A stretch of 64,000 bases of DNA from Paramicrobacterium humi (GTDB taxonomy: Bacteria; Actinomycetota; Actinomycetes; Actinomycetales; Microbacteriaceae): positions 682,001 to 746,000 of the forward strand of contig NZ_FNRY01000001.1 of the NCBI RefSeq assembly GCF_900105715.1, in the 5' to 3' direction. The notes beneath the pieces are model-generated. The model did no database searches. It saw only the letters and a program-made list of their open reading frames with translations, and was not told where the DNA came from. Position 1 is the first letter of the stretch. Each line of letters starts with the position of its first letter. This document shows positions 18,286-26,636 of this stretch, piece after piece. A program made the position numbers and the translations under genes.

Positions 18286-19332
18286 CGTCGTGATCGTCGG
18301 CGCCGGACCGGTCGGGATGCTGCTCGCCGTGCTCCTCGAACGCGAGAGCGTCGACGTCGTCGCACTCGAGCAGCGCACGGAGATCTCGCAGCGCCCGCGC
18401 GCGGTGGGACTGCACCCGCCGGCGGTCGAGATCCTTCGCCGGGCGGGCGTCGAGCTCTCGGGCAGCCTCCCGATCACGCGCGGAGAGGCGCGCGATCGGG
18501 ACCGCGTTCTCGCCGGCATGCGCTTCGACCCGCCCGTGCTCACCCTCGCGCAGCACGGCGTGCAGCACCGGCTCGAGCAGCTCGCGCGTCCGCCGCTGCG
18601 CGGCACGCGCGTGCTCGGCATCGATCAGGACGACGCGGGCGTGCGCATTCGCATGAGCGGCGGGTCGATCGGCGCGCGGCTCGTCGTGGCCGCCGACGGA
18701 GTGGCCAGCGGCATCCGGTCCCAACTCGGCATCGGCTGGGCGCAGCGGCGCGGTCGGGCCCGCTACCTCATGGCCGACGTTCCCGATGACGGCGACCTCG
18801 ACACGCTCGCCGTGCTGTGGTTCGGCGCCTACGGCGTCGTCGAGTCCTTCCCGCTGCCGGGACGGCGCCGCCGATGGGTGGCCCGCTCCCCGAGCGCGAC
18901 GACCTCGAGCAGCTTGTCGCCGAGCGCACCGGCATCACGACCGCCATCGCCCGCGAGGAGACGAGCGCGTTCCTCGCCCAGCAGCACATCGCCGAGCACT
19001 GGGTGGCCGGTCGCGTCGTGCTGCTCGGCGACGCCGCCCACGAGCTCAGCCCGATCGGCGGACAGGGCATGAACCTCGGACTCATGGATGCCGCGGCTCT
19101 CGCGCCCCGGCTCGTCGCCGCCCTCCGCGGCGACGCCGATGAGCTGGTTCGATGGGAGGGCGAGCGGCGTCCGGCGGCTCTGCGCGCGATGAACCAGGCG
19201 GCCTTCAACATGGCGGTCGGTGTGCCCCTTCCCTTGCTGGTTCAGCCGCTTCGCCGCGCTGCGATCCGCGCACTGAGCGTCCCGCCGGTTCGCCGCCGGC
19301 TCGCCGACGCGTTCACGATGCAGCGGCTGTGA
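18278..19332 (+). pseudogene. FAD-dependent monooxygenase of the polyketide cluster, frameshifted
   Basis: The N-terminal part (18278 to about 18885) encodes VVIVGAGPVGMLLAVLLERE, the FAD-binding fold, and RPRAVGLHPPAVEIL. From about 18885 the protein continues one base out of phase as PLPERDDLEQLVAERTG, then the second FAD motif VVLLGDAAHELSPIGGQGMN and the C-terminus to 19332. The halves join at about ARSP/GPLPE, so one base is missing (or two are extra) near 18880-18895. Together they make a normal PHBH-fold hydroxylase of about 350 residues. The cause may be a real mutation, a sequencing error or, less likely, programmed slippage; no obvious slip site is seen. Confidence 0.8.
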
Positions 19333-19354
19333 TCTCTATCGGTAAGCTCGCCCC

Positions 19355-19969
19355 GTGACCAGACTCATCACGGAAGCAGATCTCGACGAGATGGGGTTCC
19401 TGTCCGACAACGCCGCCGAGAACATCGAGGAAGCCCGCATCTGTGAGGCGTGGGCGACCGATCGCGAGAACTTCGAGCTCGATGAGGACGTCACCGCCCA
19501 GTTCCTTCTGACCCTCGCCTCCGAGAAGTACCAGAAGGCCGGAGAACTCGACGAAGCGTGGCGCGTCGCTCAGGCGGCCGTGGCGGCTGGCGACGGCCCT
19601 CCACTGGGAGCTCACTCGCAGCTGCTCGACCTCGCTTTCGAACGGGACGATCGCGCCTCAGCCTTGCATTACCTGGACGAGGTGCGGCGCGCGAGAACCG
19701 ATGATCTGCACGGGCTCCAGTCGATCGCCGAGACGCTCGAGCTGAGGGACGAAGTCGATCTCGCGCAGCGCTGGTTCATCATCGGAATGCGGGCAGCCTC
19801 GTGGGTCGGCTCCGACGCGTACTACGAAGTGTTCCTGCTCGGTCGCTACCGCGTGAGGCGGTTACACGCGATCCCGCTCGACGGCCTCGACGTCGACGCC
19901 GAGCATCTGCGCATCGACCGCGGCCTTGCGCCTCTCGCGGACGGCGAGTCCCCGCCGCTCTCCTTCTGA
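19355..19969 (+). CDS. Hypothetical protein with helical, TPR-like repeats
   Basis: A 204-residue soluble acidic protein that I do not recognise. Residues of about 45-150 form repeated helix pairs (ASEKYQKAGELDEAWRVAQA, then SALHYLDEVRRA) like tetratricopeptide repeats, suggesting protein-protein contacts. There is no signal peptide or membrane segment. The start is a GTG at 19355. It stands between the polyketide cluster and the rhamnose regulon on the same strand as the former and converges with the LacI gene, so its context gives no function. Confidence 0.75.
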   Translation: MTRLITEADLDEMGFLSDNAAENIEEARICEAWATDRENFELDEDVTAQFLLTLASEKYQKAGELDEAWRVAQAAVAAGDGPPLGAHSQLLDLAFERDDRASALHYLDEVRRARTDDLHGLQSIAETLELRDEVDLAQRWFIIGMRAASWVGSDAYYEVFLLGRYRVRRLHAIPLDGLDVDAEHLRIDRGLAPLADGESPPLSF

Positions 19970-19972
19970 GCG

Positions 19973-20989
19973 CTAGCCCGCCGCGCCGACCGTGGAATCG
20001 CGAACGATGAGTTCGGGCTGGAACACGATCTGCTCGGGCGCGAAGGATTCACCATCCGCGTTCTCCCGGATGAGGAGGTCGACGGCGGTGTGGCCGATGG
20101 CATGGCTCGGCTGCCGGATCGAGGACATCGGGACGACAGACGACTGCGCGAAGTCGATGTCGTCGTAGCCGATGAGAGCGATGTCGTCGGGAACCCGCAC
20201 GCTGCCGAGCATGCTGAACGCCTGCAGAACCCCCATGGCGAGCAGATCGTTCGCGGCGAAGACAGCGTCCGGCCGTCGAGACGCCGGACGCTCGCGAATC
20301 TCCTCCCCCGCTGCGCGGCCCTGCAGCACAGTGGGAGCCTCGCGCGCCAGAACCTCGAGCGTCGCGCCCGCCGTTTCTGCGACGGCCGCCCGCGCCCCCT
20401 CGAGCCGCTCGGCGACCTGGCGAAGGCGAGTGGGACCGCCGACGAAGGCGATGCGCCGCCGACCGAGATCGAGCAGGTGCCTGACCGCGAGGTAGCCGCC
20501 CGCGACGTCATCGACGGCCACAGACGAGAACTTGTCGCTGTCGGCCCGCTGGTCGACGAGCACCGTCGGCGTGCCATGCGCGCGCAGCGACTCGAGCCGC
20601 CGGGGCGTGTTGCCCACCGGCGTGATGAGGATGCCGAAGACGCGCTGTTCGGCGAACAGATCGAGATGCGCCGTCTCCCGCTGCTCATCCTGGTCGCTGT
20701 TGGCCAGAAGCACCGAGAGGCCCGACTCTCGAGCGCGGTCCTCCGCACCTCTGGCCATGTCGGTGAAGAACGGGTTGCCGATGTCGAGGACCGCAAGTCC
20801 GATGCTGCGGCTGTGCCCCGCCCGCAGCTGCCGCGCGGCGTCGTTGCGCACGAAGCCGAGCTCCTCGATTGCCGCGACGACGCGCTCGACCGTTGAGGCG
20901 GCAACGCGATCCGGTCGATTGAGCACGTTCGAGACCGTGCCCACCGAGACGCCTGCTCGAGCCGCGACATCGCGAACGCTGACAGCCAT
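19973..20989 (-). CDS. LacI-family regulator next to rhaI
   Basis: A 338-residue regulator with the helix-turn-helix SVRDVAARAGVSVGTVSNVL at residues 4-23 and a sugar-sensor domain (DAVFAANDLLAMGVLQAF; LIGYDDIDFAQSSVVP). The ATG at 20989 has GAGGAGGG just upstream; an in-frame start further out lies in the divergent promoter and was rejected. It is divergent from the rhamnose isomerase gene over 105 bp that hold a palindrome, so it probably controls rhaI and itself in response to rhamnose or a catabolic intermediate. Confidence 0.9.
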   Translation of the reverse strand: MAVSVRDVAARAGVSVGTVSNVLNRPDRVAASTVERVVAAIEELGFVRNDAARQLRAGHSRSIGLAVLDIGNPFFTDMARGAEDRARESGLSVLLANSDQDEQRETAHLDLFAEQRVFGILITPVGNTPRRLESLRAHGTPTVLVDQRADSDKFSSVAVDDVAGGYLAVRHLLDLGRRRIAFVGGPTRLRQVAERLEGARAAVAETAGATLEVLAREAPTVLQGRAAGEEIRERPASRRPDAVFAANDLLAMGVLQAFSMLGSVRVPDDIALIGYDDIDFAQSSVVPMSSIRQPSHAIGHTAVDLLIRENADGESFAPEQIVFQPELIVRDSTVGAAG

Positions 20990-21032
20990 GGGTTCCCTCC
21001 TCTTGAATCGTAGCGTCGAACTGCAGCTCCCC

Positions 21033-21062
21033 TTGCCGAACGTGAAACGATTCAGATAGTCT
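21033..21062 (+). promoter_or_regulatory. rhaI promoter with embedded operator
   Basis: TTGCCG (21033-21038) and TAGTCT (21057-21062) are 18 bp apart. The spacer contains TGAAACGATTCA (21043-21054), an interrupted palindrome of the size bound by LacI-family proteins. It also carries GAAAC, the word repeated between the two DeoR genes at 28615-28630. Confidence 0.5.
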
Positions 21063-21094
21063 CTAACCGTATCCGCACGAAGGAGTGAGCCCTC

Positions 21095-22261
21095 ATGACC
21101 ATCCCGTTCAGCCAAATCTCCGACGACCTCGCCAAGCAGGCCATCGAGCTGCCCTCATGGGCATTCGGAAATTCCGGCACGCGCTTCAAGGTCTTCGGCA
21201 CGCCGGGTACGCCCCGCACCATCGAGGAGAAGATCGCGGATGCCGCTACCGTGCACCGCCACACGGGCCTCGCCCCGACTGTCGCGCTGCACATTCCGTG
21301 GGACAAGGTCGACGACTACGCGGCGCTGCGCGACTACGCCGGCGAGCAGGGCGTCTCCCTCGGCACCGTGAACTCCAACACCTTCCAAGACGACATCTAC
21401 AAGTTCGGATCGCTCACGCACTCCGATCCTGCCGTGCGGCAGAAGGCGATCGACCACCACTTCGCGTGCATCGACGTCATGGACCAGACCGGATCGCGCG
21501 ACCTCAAGATCTGGCTCGCCGACGGCACGAACTACCCCGGCCAGGACGACATCCGTTCCCGCCAGGATCGCCTGCACGAGTCGTTGCAGAAGATCTACGA
21601 TCGGCTTGGCGACGACCAGCGCATGGTGCTTGAGTACAAGTTCTTCGAGCCTGCGTTCTACCACACCGACGTTCCCGACTGGGGAACCTCCTACGCGCAG
21701 GTCTCCGCTCTCGGCGACAAGGCGCTGACCTGCCTCGACACGGGCCACCATGCGCCGGGCACGAACATCGAGTTCATCGTCGCTCAGCTGCTGCGCCTCG
21801 GAAAGCTCGGCTCCTTCGACTTCAACTCGCGCTTCTACGCCGACGACGATCTCATCGTCGGCGCCGCCGACCCGTTCCAGCTGTTCCGCATCCTCGTCGA
21901 GGTCGTCCGTGGCGGCGGCTACGCGAACCCGGACGTCGCGTTCATGCTCGACCAGTGCCACAACGTCGAAGACAAGATCCCGGGCCAGATCCGCTCCGTG
22001 CTGAACGTGCAGGAGATGACGGCGCGCGCTCTGATGCTCGACCGTGAGGCGCTGAACGCCGCGCAGGCGGAGCACGATGTGCTCGGCGCGAACGGCATCC
22101 TCATGGACGCCTTCTACACCGACGTCCGACCGGCCCTCGCCGAGTGGCGCGAGTCACGCGGACTGCCGGCGGACCCGATGGCGGCGTACGCTGCGTCCGG
22201 ATACCAGCAGAAGATCGCAGAGGAGCGCATCGGCGGAACGCAGTCCGGCTGGGGCGCGTAG
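21095..22261 (+). CDS. rhaI: L-rhamnose isomerase
   Basis: Converts L-rhamnose to L-rhamnulose, the first committed step of the phosphorylating rhamnose pathway. The 388-residue product has the TIM-barrel xylose-isomerase-like fold of the RhaI group found in actinobacteria and rhizobia rather than the enterobacterial RhaA type. Metal-ligand and active-site segments include LEYKFFEPAFYHTDVPDWG near residue 180, LDTGHHAPGTNIEF near 212 and FDFNSRFYADDDLIVG near 245. AAGGAG lies ahead of the ATG. The kinase and aldolase of the pathway are at 29559-33004. Confidence 0.93.
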   Translation: MTIPFSQISDDLAKQAIELPSWAFGNSGTRFKVFGTPGTPRTIEEKIADAATVHRHTGLAPTVALHIPWDKVDDYAALRDYAGEQGVSLGTVNSNTFQDDIYKFGSLTHSDPAVRQKAIDHHFACIDVMDQTGSRDLKIWLADGTNYPGQDDIRSRQDRLHESLQKIYDRLGDDQRMVLEYKFFEPAFYHTDVPDWGTSYAQVSALGDKALTCLDTGHHAPGTNIEFIVAQLLRLGKLGSFDFNSRFYADDDLIVGAADPFQLFRILVEVVRGGGYANPDVAFMLDQCHNVEDKIPGQIRSVLNVQEMTARALMLDREALNAAQAEHDVLGANGILMDAFYTDVRPALAEWRESRGLPADPMAAYAASGYQQKIAEERIGGTQSGWGA

Positions 22262-22270
22262 CGGCCCGGG

Positions 22271-22510
22271 TCAGCAGCGGCCAGACAGCAGCCAGCGGAC
22301 CGAAACGTCTTCATCGACTTGCGGCCAGTGGATGCCGTCACCAGGACCGATGAGTTCCCAATCCGCTCGTTCCGAGGCTGTCGCACTCTTCAACCGCGGA
22401 AACCACACGAGTGGGGCCGAAATGCAACGGCCGTCACTGAGAGTGACGGTGAGCGCGTCTTCCGTGACGGCAACATCGACGGCTTCACTGCCGCGGAGTA
22501 AAGAACTCAT
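22271..22510 (-). CDS. DUF2442 protein
   Basis: A 79-residue protein of the DUF2442 family, recognised by the pattern ALTVTLSDGRCISAPLVWFP followed by WELIGPGDGIHWPQVDEDVS. Family members usually lie next to a DUF4160 gene and the pair has been regarded as toxin-antitoxin-like. Here the partner upstream is damaged (22485-22766). The ATG at 22510 overlaps what would be the end of that partner's full-length frame, the arrangement of translational coupling. The local base composition is less GC-rich than the flanking rhamnose genes, which suggests transfer from elsewhere. Confidence 0.75.
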   Translation of the reverse strand: MSSLLRGSEAVDVAVTEDALTVTLSDGRCISAPLVWFPRLKSATASERADWELIGPGDGIHWPQVDEDVSVRWLLSGRC

Positions 22511-22766
22511 GCCATACCTCCCGCAAGTACTAGCCGTTTGCAACAATTATCGCACCGATGCGGCGAAGCTCGTGGGGAGCGAATCCACGGTTACGCGCCA
22601 CTTCGACCGGAGCTAGCCAGTATTTCGCCTCACAGCGATCCCTCGCTACGTGCACGTGAGGCGGCTCCGCGCCCTCGTTACTGTAAAAGAAGAAGCGAAA
22701 TCCTTGTCGTCGCATCGCGTAGGCATGGCCACCTCCTCCATCGACAGTAGGAGTGGCTGTCTTCAC
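22485..22766 (-). pseudogene. DUF4160 protein with in-frame amber stop
   Basis: The frame starting at GTG 22766 contains the DUF4160 core GFRFFFYSNEGAEPPHVHVA and FAPHELRRIGAIIVANG, then meets TAG at 22530-22532. After the stop the same frame goes on as YLREVWHEFFTPRQ to TGA at 22485-22487, which is the normal C-terminal helix of the family, so one codon has become amber. The start also looks damaged: GGAGGAGGT lies just before an ATG-CCT-ACG that is one base out of phase with the core, where the family usually begins MPT. The gene is probably dead, or makes a version lacking the last helix. Confidence 0.7.
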
Positions 22767-22862
22767 GAGTGCATGCTGCGGGCTTCACTGTGAATCACGC
22801 AGAATCCGCCCACTTGTGCACAGCCGAAGAACGGCCGACGGTGAGCCTGCAGCGACTCCGCC

Positions 22863-23948
22863 CTAGACGACGCCGCCGTATTTGCGGCGCGTGAGTGAGT
22901 TGAGCAGCGCGGCGAAGATCAGCACGAGACCGAGCGCGAGCAGCTGGAACTGCACGCCGAGGTTTCCCGGCGCGGCGAGCAGGATGCCCGCGTTGAGCCA
23001 GACGATCAGCAGCGCCGCGAGCACGACGCCCGCGACGCGCCCGATCCCGCCCGTGATCGCAACGCCGCCGAGCACGGCGATCGTTATCGAGGGCAGCGCC
23101 ATCCCGCTTCCGGAGGTTCCGGCATCCGGCCGGGCGGACGCGAACTGCGCGACTGTGACGATGCCGACGAGCCCTGAGATGACGCCGGAGATGATGTAGG
23201 CGAACATGCGGTTCGTGCGGATGTCGATGCCGGACCACAGAGAAGCCGTGTCGTTCGTGCCGAGGGCGTAGATGCGCCGACCGAAGGTCGTCTTGTTCAG
23301 CAGCACCCACGAGATGACGATTGTCGGGATGAGGAACGTGAAGATCCCCACGGGGAAGAGCGGGACGTACTGCCCGATCAGGGGAAGCTCGATCGACTTC
23401 GCCGCCGAGTAGAACGCTTGGATCTGAGTCGAGTTGACGGGTCGCTGTCCGCTCCACACGAGCGCGAGCGATTCGTACGCGTAGTACGTCGCGAGCGTTG
23501 CGATGAGCGGCGGGAAGCCGACGTAGGCGACGAGAACACCGTTGATGGCGCCGAGCAGCGCCCCGACCAGAACCGCGAAGATGAGGCTTGCGACGAGCGA
23601 CCAGCCCCAGATCCCGTACGTGAGTCCGAAGGCGATCCCCGTCATCGAGACGATGGAGCCGACGGACAGGTCGATGCCGCCTCGGCCGGACACGATGACG
23701 AACAGCTGGGCGAGCGCGAGCATCGCGAGCGGAACGGCGCTGATGAGCGAGGCCGCGAGGTAGTCGGAGTCGTAGGAGCCGCGCAAGAGACCGGCGGAGT
23801 CGAGGATCGTCATCACGATGATGAGGATCACGATGAGCACGGCGAGCAGCCAGATGCGCTGCGTCAGCAGCGTCTCGAGAACCCGCTGGACGATGTTCGG
23901 CTGCGACCGGTCCTTTCCGGTGCGCGTCTCCGGCGTCGTTGTCGTCAT
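22863..23948 (-). CDS. rhaQ: Rhamnose ABC permease, second subunit
   Basis: A 361-residue membrane subunit of the ribose/rhamnose-type importers, with about ten hydrophobic segments. The conserved RGGIDLSVGSIVSMTGIAFG lies near residue 90 and GGVAITGGIGRVAGVV near residue 290. The ATG at 23948 has AAGGAGG upstream and lies within the end of the first permease (ATGA overlap); longer in-frame starts lie inside that gene and were rejected. It is the last gene of the importer operon. The symbol follows the rhaSTPQ order described in rhizobia and is assigned from order and family. Confidence 0.87.
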   Translation of the reverse strand: MTTTTPETRTGKDRSQPNIVQRVLETLLTQRIWLLAVLIVILIIVMTILDSAGLLRGSYDSDYLAASLISAVPLAMLALAQLFVIVSGRGGIDLSVGSIVSMTGIAFGLTYGIWGWSLVASLIFAVLVGALLGAINGVLVAYVGFPPLIATLATYYAYESLALVWSGQRPVNSTQIQAFYSAAKSIELPLIGQYVPLFPVGIFTFLIPTIVISWVLLNKTTFGRRIYALGTNDTASLWSGIDIRTNRMFAYIISGVISGLVGIVTVAQFASARPDAGTSGSGMALPSITIAVLGGVAITGGIGRVAGVVLAALLIVWLNAGILLAAPGNLGVQFQLLALGLVLIFAALLNSLTRRKYGGVV

Positions 23949-24961
23949 TGCTTCCTCCTTCGCGCGCGCTCTCGCAATATGTCCGTTCCGACGGCGATGA
24001 CGATGAAGACGCCGACGAAGAAGTTCGCGAGCTGCGACGGCCAGCCGAGCTGGGTGACTCCCGAGCCGACGGTCTGCACGAGCACAGCGCCGAGCAGGCT
24101 CCCGATGACGGAGCCGCGGCCGCCCGTGATCGACGTGCCGCCGATGACCACGGCGGCGATGACCTGCAGCTCGCGACCCGAGCCGACGGCCTGGTCGAGC
24201 GTCGAAGTTCCCGAGGCGACGATGAAGCACGCGCCGAGGCCGACGAGCGCTCCCGTCACGACGTAGGCGATCACGGTGCGCGGCTGGACTTTGATGCCTG
24301 CGAGCCTCGCGGCGTCCGCGTTTCCTCCGATGGCGTAGAAGTGCCGGCCGCCGCTCGAATGCCGCAAGTACCACCAGGCGATGATGACGATGACGATCGT
24401 GATCGCGAAGCTGTGCGGAACCCCGAGCGTGCGTCCGGCCTCACCGCGGCCGAAGATGTCGAGCGTGTTCGGGATGCCGTTCACTGTCGAGGAGCCGAAC
24501 ACCCGAAGAGCGAAGAACTGGAAGACGTTCATCGTGCCGAACGTGATGATGATCGAGTGCACGCGACCGTAGGCCGTGAGGATTCCGTTCACGAACCCGA
24601 GCACCGTGCCGAGGGCGATGCTCACGAGCACGGCGACGATCGCCGGCACGTCGAGGTTCACGAGCAGCTTCGCCGTGACCACGGCGCACAGTGCGATCCC
24701 GCCGCCGACGGAGACGTCGATTCCCGCCGTGATGATGATGAACGTCATGCCGACCCCGATGAGCGCAATCGGCGCGATCTGCACGAGAAGCGGCTGGATT
24801 GAGGACGGGCTCAGAAACGAGGGCGTGAAGATGCCGAGGAGGATCCACATGACCACGATGACGCCGAACAGAACGTACTCCTGTCCCGTGATCGGCGGTG
24901 GGAGGATGCGCCGCGCGACGGCGCGTTCACCGGTGTCGCGCGCGGGGGCTGTCGCCGTCAT
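23945..24961 (-). CDS. rhaP: Rhamnose ABC permease, first subunit
   Basis: A 338-residue permease of the BPD_transp_2 group. Visible family segments are MTFIIITAGIDVSVGGGIAL near residue 75, GTMNVFQFFALRVF near 140 and GGTSITGGRGSVIGSLLGA near 270. It forms the membrane channel together with the following 361-residue permease. Start and stop each overlap the neighbouring importer genes by four bases. The substrate is inferred from the position between the rhamnose isomerase and rhamnulokinase genes. Confidence 0.87.
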   Translation of the reverse strand: MTATAPARDTGERAVARRILPPPITGQEYVLFGVIVVMWILLGIFTPSFLSPSSIQPLLVQIAPIALIGVGMTFIIITAGIDVSVGGGIALCAVVTAKLLVNLDVPAIVAVLVSIALGTVLGFVNGILTAYGRVHSIIITFGTMNVFQFFALRVFGSSTVNGIPNTLDIFGRGEAGRTLGVPHSFAITIVIVIIAWWYLRHSSGGRHFYAIGGNADAARLAGIKVQPRTVIAYVVTGALVGLGACFIVASGTSTLDQAVGSGRELQVIAAVVIGGTSITGGRGSVIGSLLGAVLVQTVGSGVTQLGWPSQLANFFVGVFIVIAVGTDILRERARRRKQ

Positions 24962-26559
24962 TGGTTCGACTCCTCTCGGTGCATGTCGCCAAGCATGTCG
25001 GGCGCTTCTCCGGCGTCGGACGACGCCTCTTCGCGTGTGCCGCCCACGTCTCCCGCTGCCGCGGCGAGGATCTCCACTTGCGTGGCATCCTTCCCGAACT
25101 CAGCGACGATGCGACCGGCGCGCACCACGAGGATGCGGTCGGACACGCGCAGCACTTCCCCGAGGTCGCTCGTGACGACGAGCGCCGCGGTGCCGGACGC
25201 CGCGAGTTCCTCGATGATGCGGTGGATCTCTTCCTTGGCGCCCACGTCGACGCCTTGCGTCGGCTCGACGAGCACGAGCACTTTGGGTCGTTCGACGAGC
25301 TGTCGGGCGAGCACGACCTTCTGCGCGTTGCCGCCGGACATGGCGCTGATCGGCTGCCCTTCGCTCGGCGTCTTGATCGCAAGCCTTGAGATGAACTCGC
25401 GAGCGATGCTTCGCTCGCGCCGCTTCTCGACCCAGCCTCGCAGCTTCGAGAGCAGGGCGAGCTCGCCGATCGTGATGTTGAACGCGATGGACTGGAACGA
25501 GAACGAGCCCTGTGCGGAACGGTCGGCGGGAAGCAGATGGATGCCGCGGCGCTTCGCCGCGCTCGGGCTTCGAACGATCGTCGGCTTCCCCGCGATCTTC
25601 ATCGTGCCGCTCAAGACGTGCTCCATGCCGTACACGGCGCTCGCGATGTCGCCGGCGCCCGAGCCGATCAGGCCGTAGAGTCCGACGATCTCCCCGGCGC
25701 GCACGGTGAGGTCAACGTCGGCGAAGCGCTTGTCGACGGTGAGCTTGTCGAGTTCGAGAGCCACCTCGCCGGGGCCGGAGGCGTCGCGTTCTGCGGATTC
25801 GGCGAGTGTTCCGCCGACCATGAGCTCAGCGATCTGGCGCACCGTAAGCTCGCCGATGGGCTTCGTCGTTATCGTCTCGCCGTCGCGCATCACGGTCACG
25901 AGATCGGCGATGCGGAACAGCTCGTCGAGTCGATGCGAGATGTAGATGACGGCGACGCCGCGTTGCGCGAGCCCCTTGATCACCGCGAAAAGCACGTCGA
26001 TCTCGGAGTCGGTGAGGATGGCCGAGGGCTCGTCGAGAATGAGGACTCGCGCCTCCCCGGCGAGCGCCTTCGCTATCGACACCTGCTGCTGCTGGGCTAT
26101 GGAGAGCGTGCCGACGGGCACCGTCGAGACGGAGTCCGCGAGGCCGACCGTGCGGAGCAGGTCGTGCACCTGCTCCGCTTGCGAAGACCAGTCGATGCGC
26201 ACGCCGCGGCGCAGCTCGCGCCCGACGAAGATGTTCTCGGCGACCGAGAGCTCGGGGAACAGCTTGGGCTCCTGGTACACCGTCTGCACACCGAGCGCGA
26301 TCGCGTCGTTCGTCGAGGTGATCTGCTGGATCTCGCCATCGAAGCGGATTTCGCCGGAGTCGGCTCGCTCCGCGCCGGCGATGATCTTGATCACTGTCGA
26401 CTTGCCCGCGCCGTTCTCGCCGACGAGCGCGTGAACGGTGCCCGCGTCGACGGTGAGGTCCGCATGCCGGATGGCGCGCACGCCGCCGTAGCGCTTCGTG
26501 ATGCCCGTGAGCTGGAGCCGCGGCGCGGCGTCCTCGGTCGACGGAGCGTCGTCTTCCAC
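24958..26559 (-). CDS. rhaT: Rhamnose ABC transporter ATPase (tandem domains)
   Basis: A 533-residue protein with two ATP-binding halves, as in RbsA-type importers. The first half has the Walker A VGENGAGKST near residue 50, the signature LSIAQQQQVSIAKAL and the Walker B RVLILDEPSAI. The second half has a degenerate Walker A, GLIGSGAGD, and the signature MSGGNAQKVVLARQLV near 420, so only the first site is likely to be fully active. The GTG at 26559 was chosen because GGGAGGA lies just before it. An ORF start further upstream falls inside the intergenic palindrome and was rejected. Confidence 0.9.
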   Translation of the reverse strand: MEDDAPSTEDAAPRLQLTGITKRYGGVRAIRHADLTVDAGTVHALVGENGAGKSTVIKIIAGAERADSGEIRFDGEIQQITSTNDAIALGVQTVYQEPKLFPELSVAENIFVGRELRRGVRIDWSSQAEQVHDLLRTVGLADSVSTVPVGTLSIAQQQQVSIAKALAGEARVLILDEPSAILTDSEIDVLFAVIKGLAQRGVAVIYISHRLDELFRIADLVTVMRDGETITTKPIGELTVRQIAELMVGGTLAESAERDASGPGEVALELDKLTVDKRFADVDLTVRAGEIVGLYGLIGSGAGDIASAVYGMEHVLSGTMKIAGKPTIVRSPSAAKRRGIHLLPADRSAQGSFSFQSIAFNITIGELALLSKLRGWVEKRRERSIAREFISRLAIKTPSEGQPISAMSGGNAQKVVLARQLVERPKVLVLVEPTQGVDVGAKEEIHRIIEELAASGTAALVVTSDLGEVLRVSDRILVVRAGRIVAEFGKDATQVEILAAAAGDVGGTREEASSDAGEAPDMLGDMHREESNQ

Positions 26560-26597
26560 TGGTCCTCCCGATTGTCGGGCGCGGTGCGCATCGATGT

Positions 26598-26633
26598 CAG
26601 GTGGGGTGCCGCTCGCGAGCGGCACCCCACCTG
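26598..26633 (-). terminator. 36-bp perfect palindrome after the rhamnose-binding-protein gene
   Basis: Positions 26598-26633 read identically on both strands, centred on CTCGCGAG, with arms beginning CAGGTGGGGTGCC. It starts three bases past the stop codon of the binding-protein gene and could form a very stable hairpin. There is no T-run. It is probably a partial terminator or RNA 3'-end stabiliser that sets binding-protein excess over the ATPase and permeases. Confidence 0.72.
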
Positions 26634-26636
26634 CGA

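Noticed and set aside
18817-19332. Separate gene for the second half of the FAD monooxygenase
   Set aside because: The first 25 or so codons are an out-of-phase reading of the upstream half, and the remainder continues the same FAD fold. It is better described as one frameshifted gene.
22795-23457. 220-codon frame across the end of rhaQ
   Set aside because: It is an alternate-frame shadow with His/Arg-rich sequence; rhaQ fills the same DNA with clear permease motifs.
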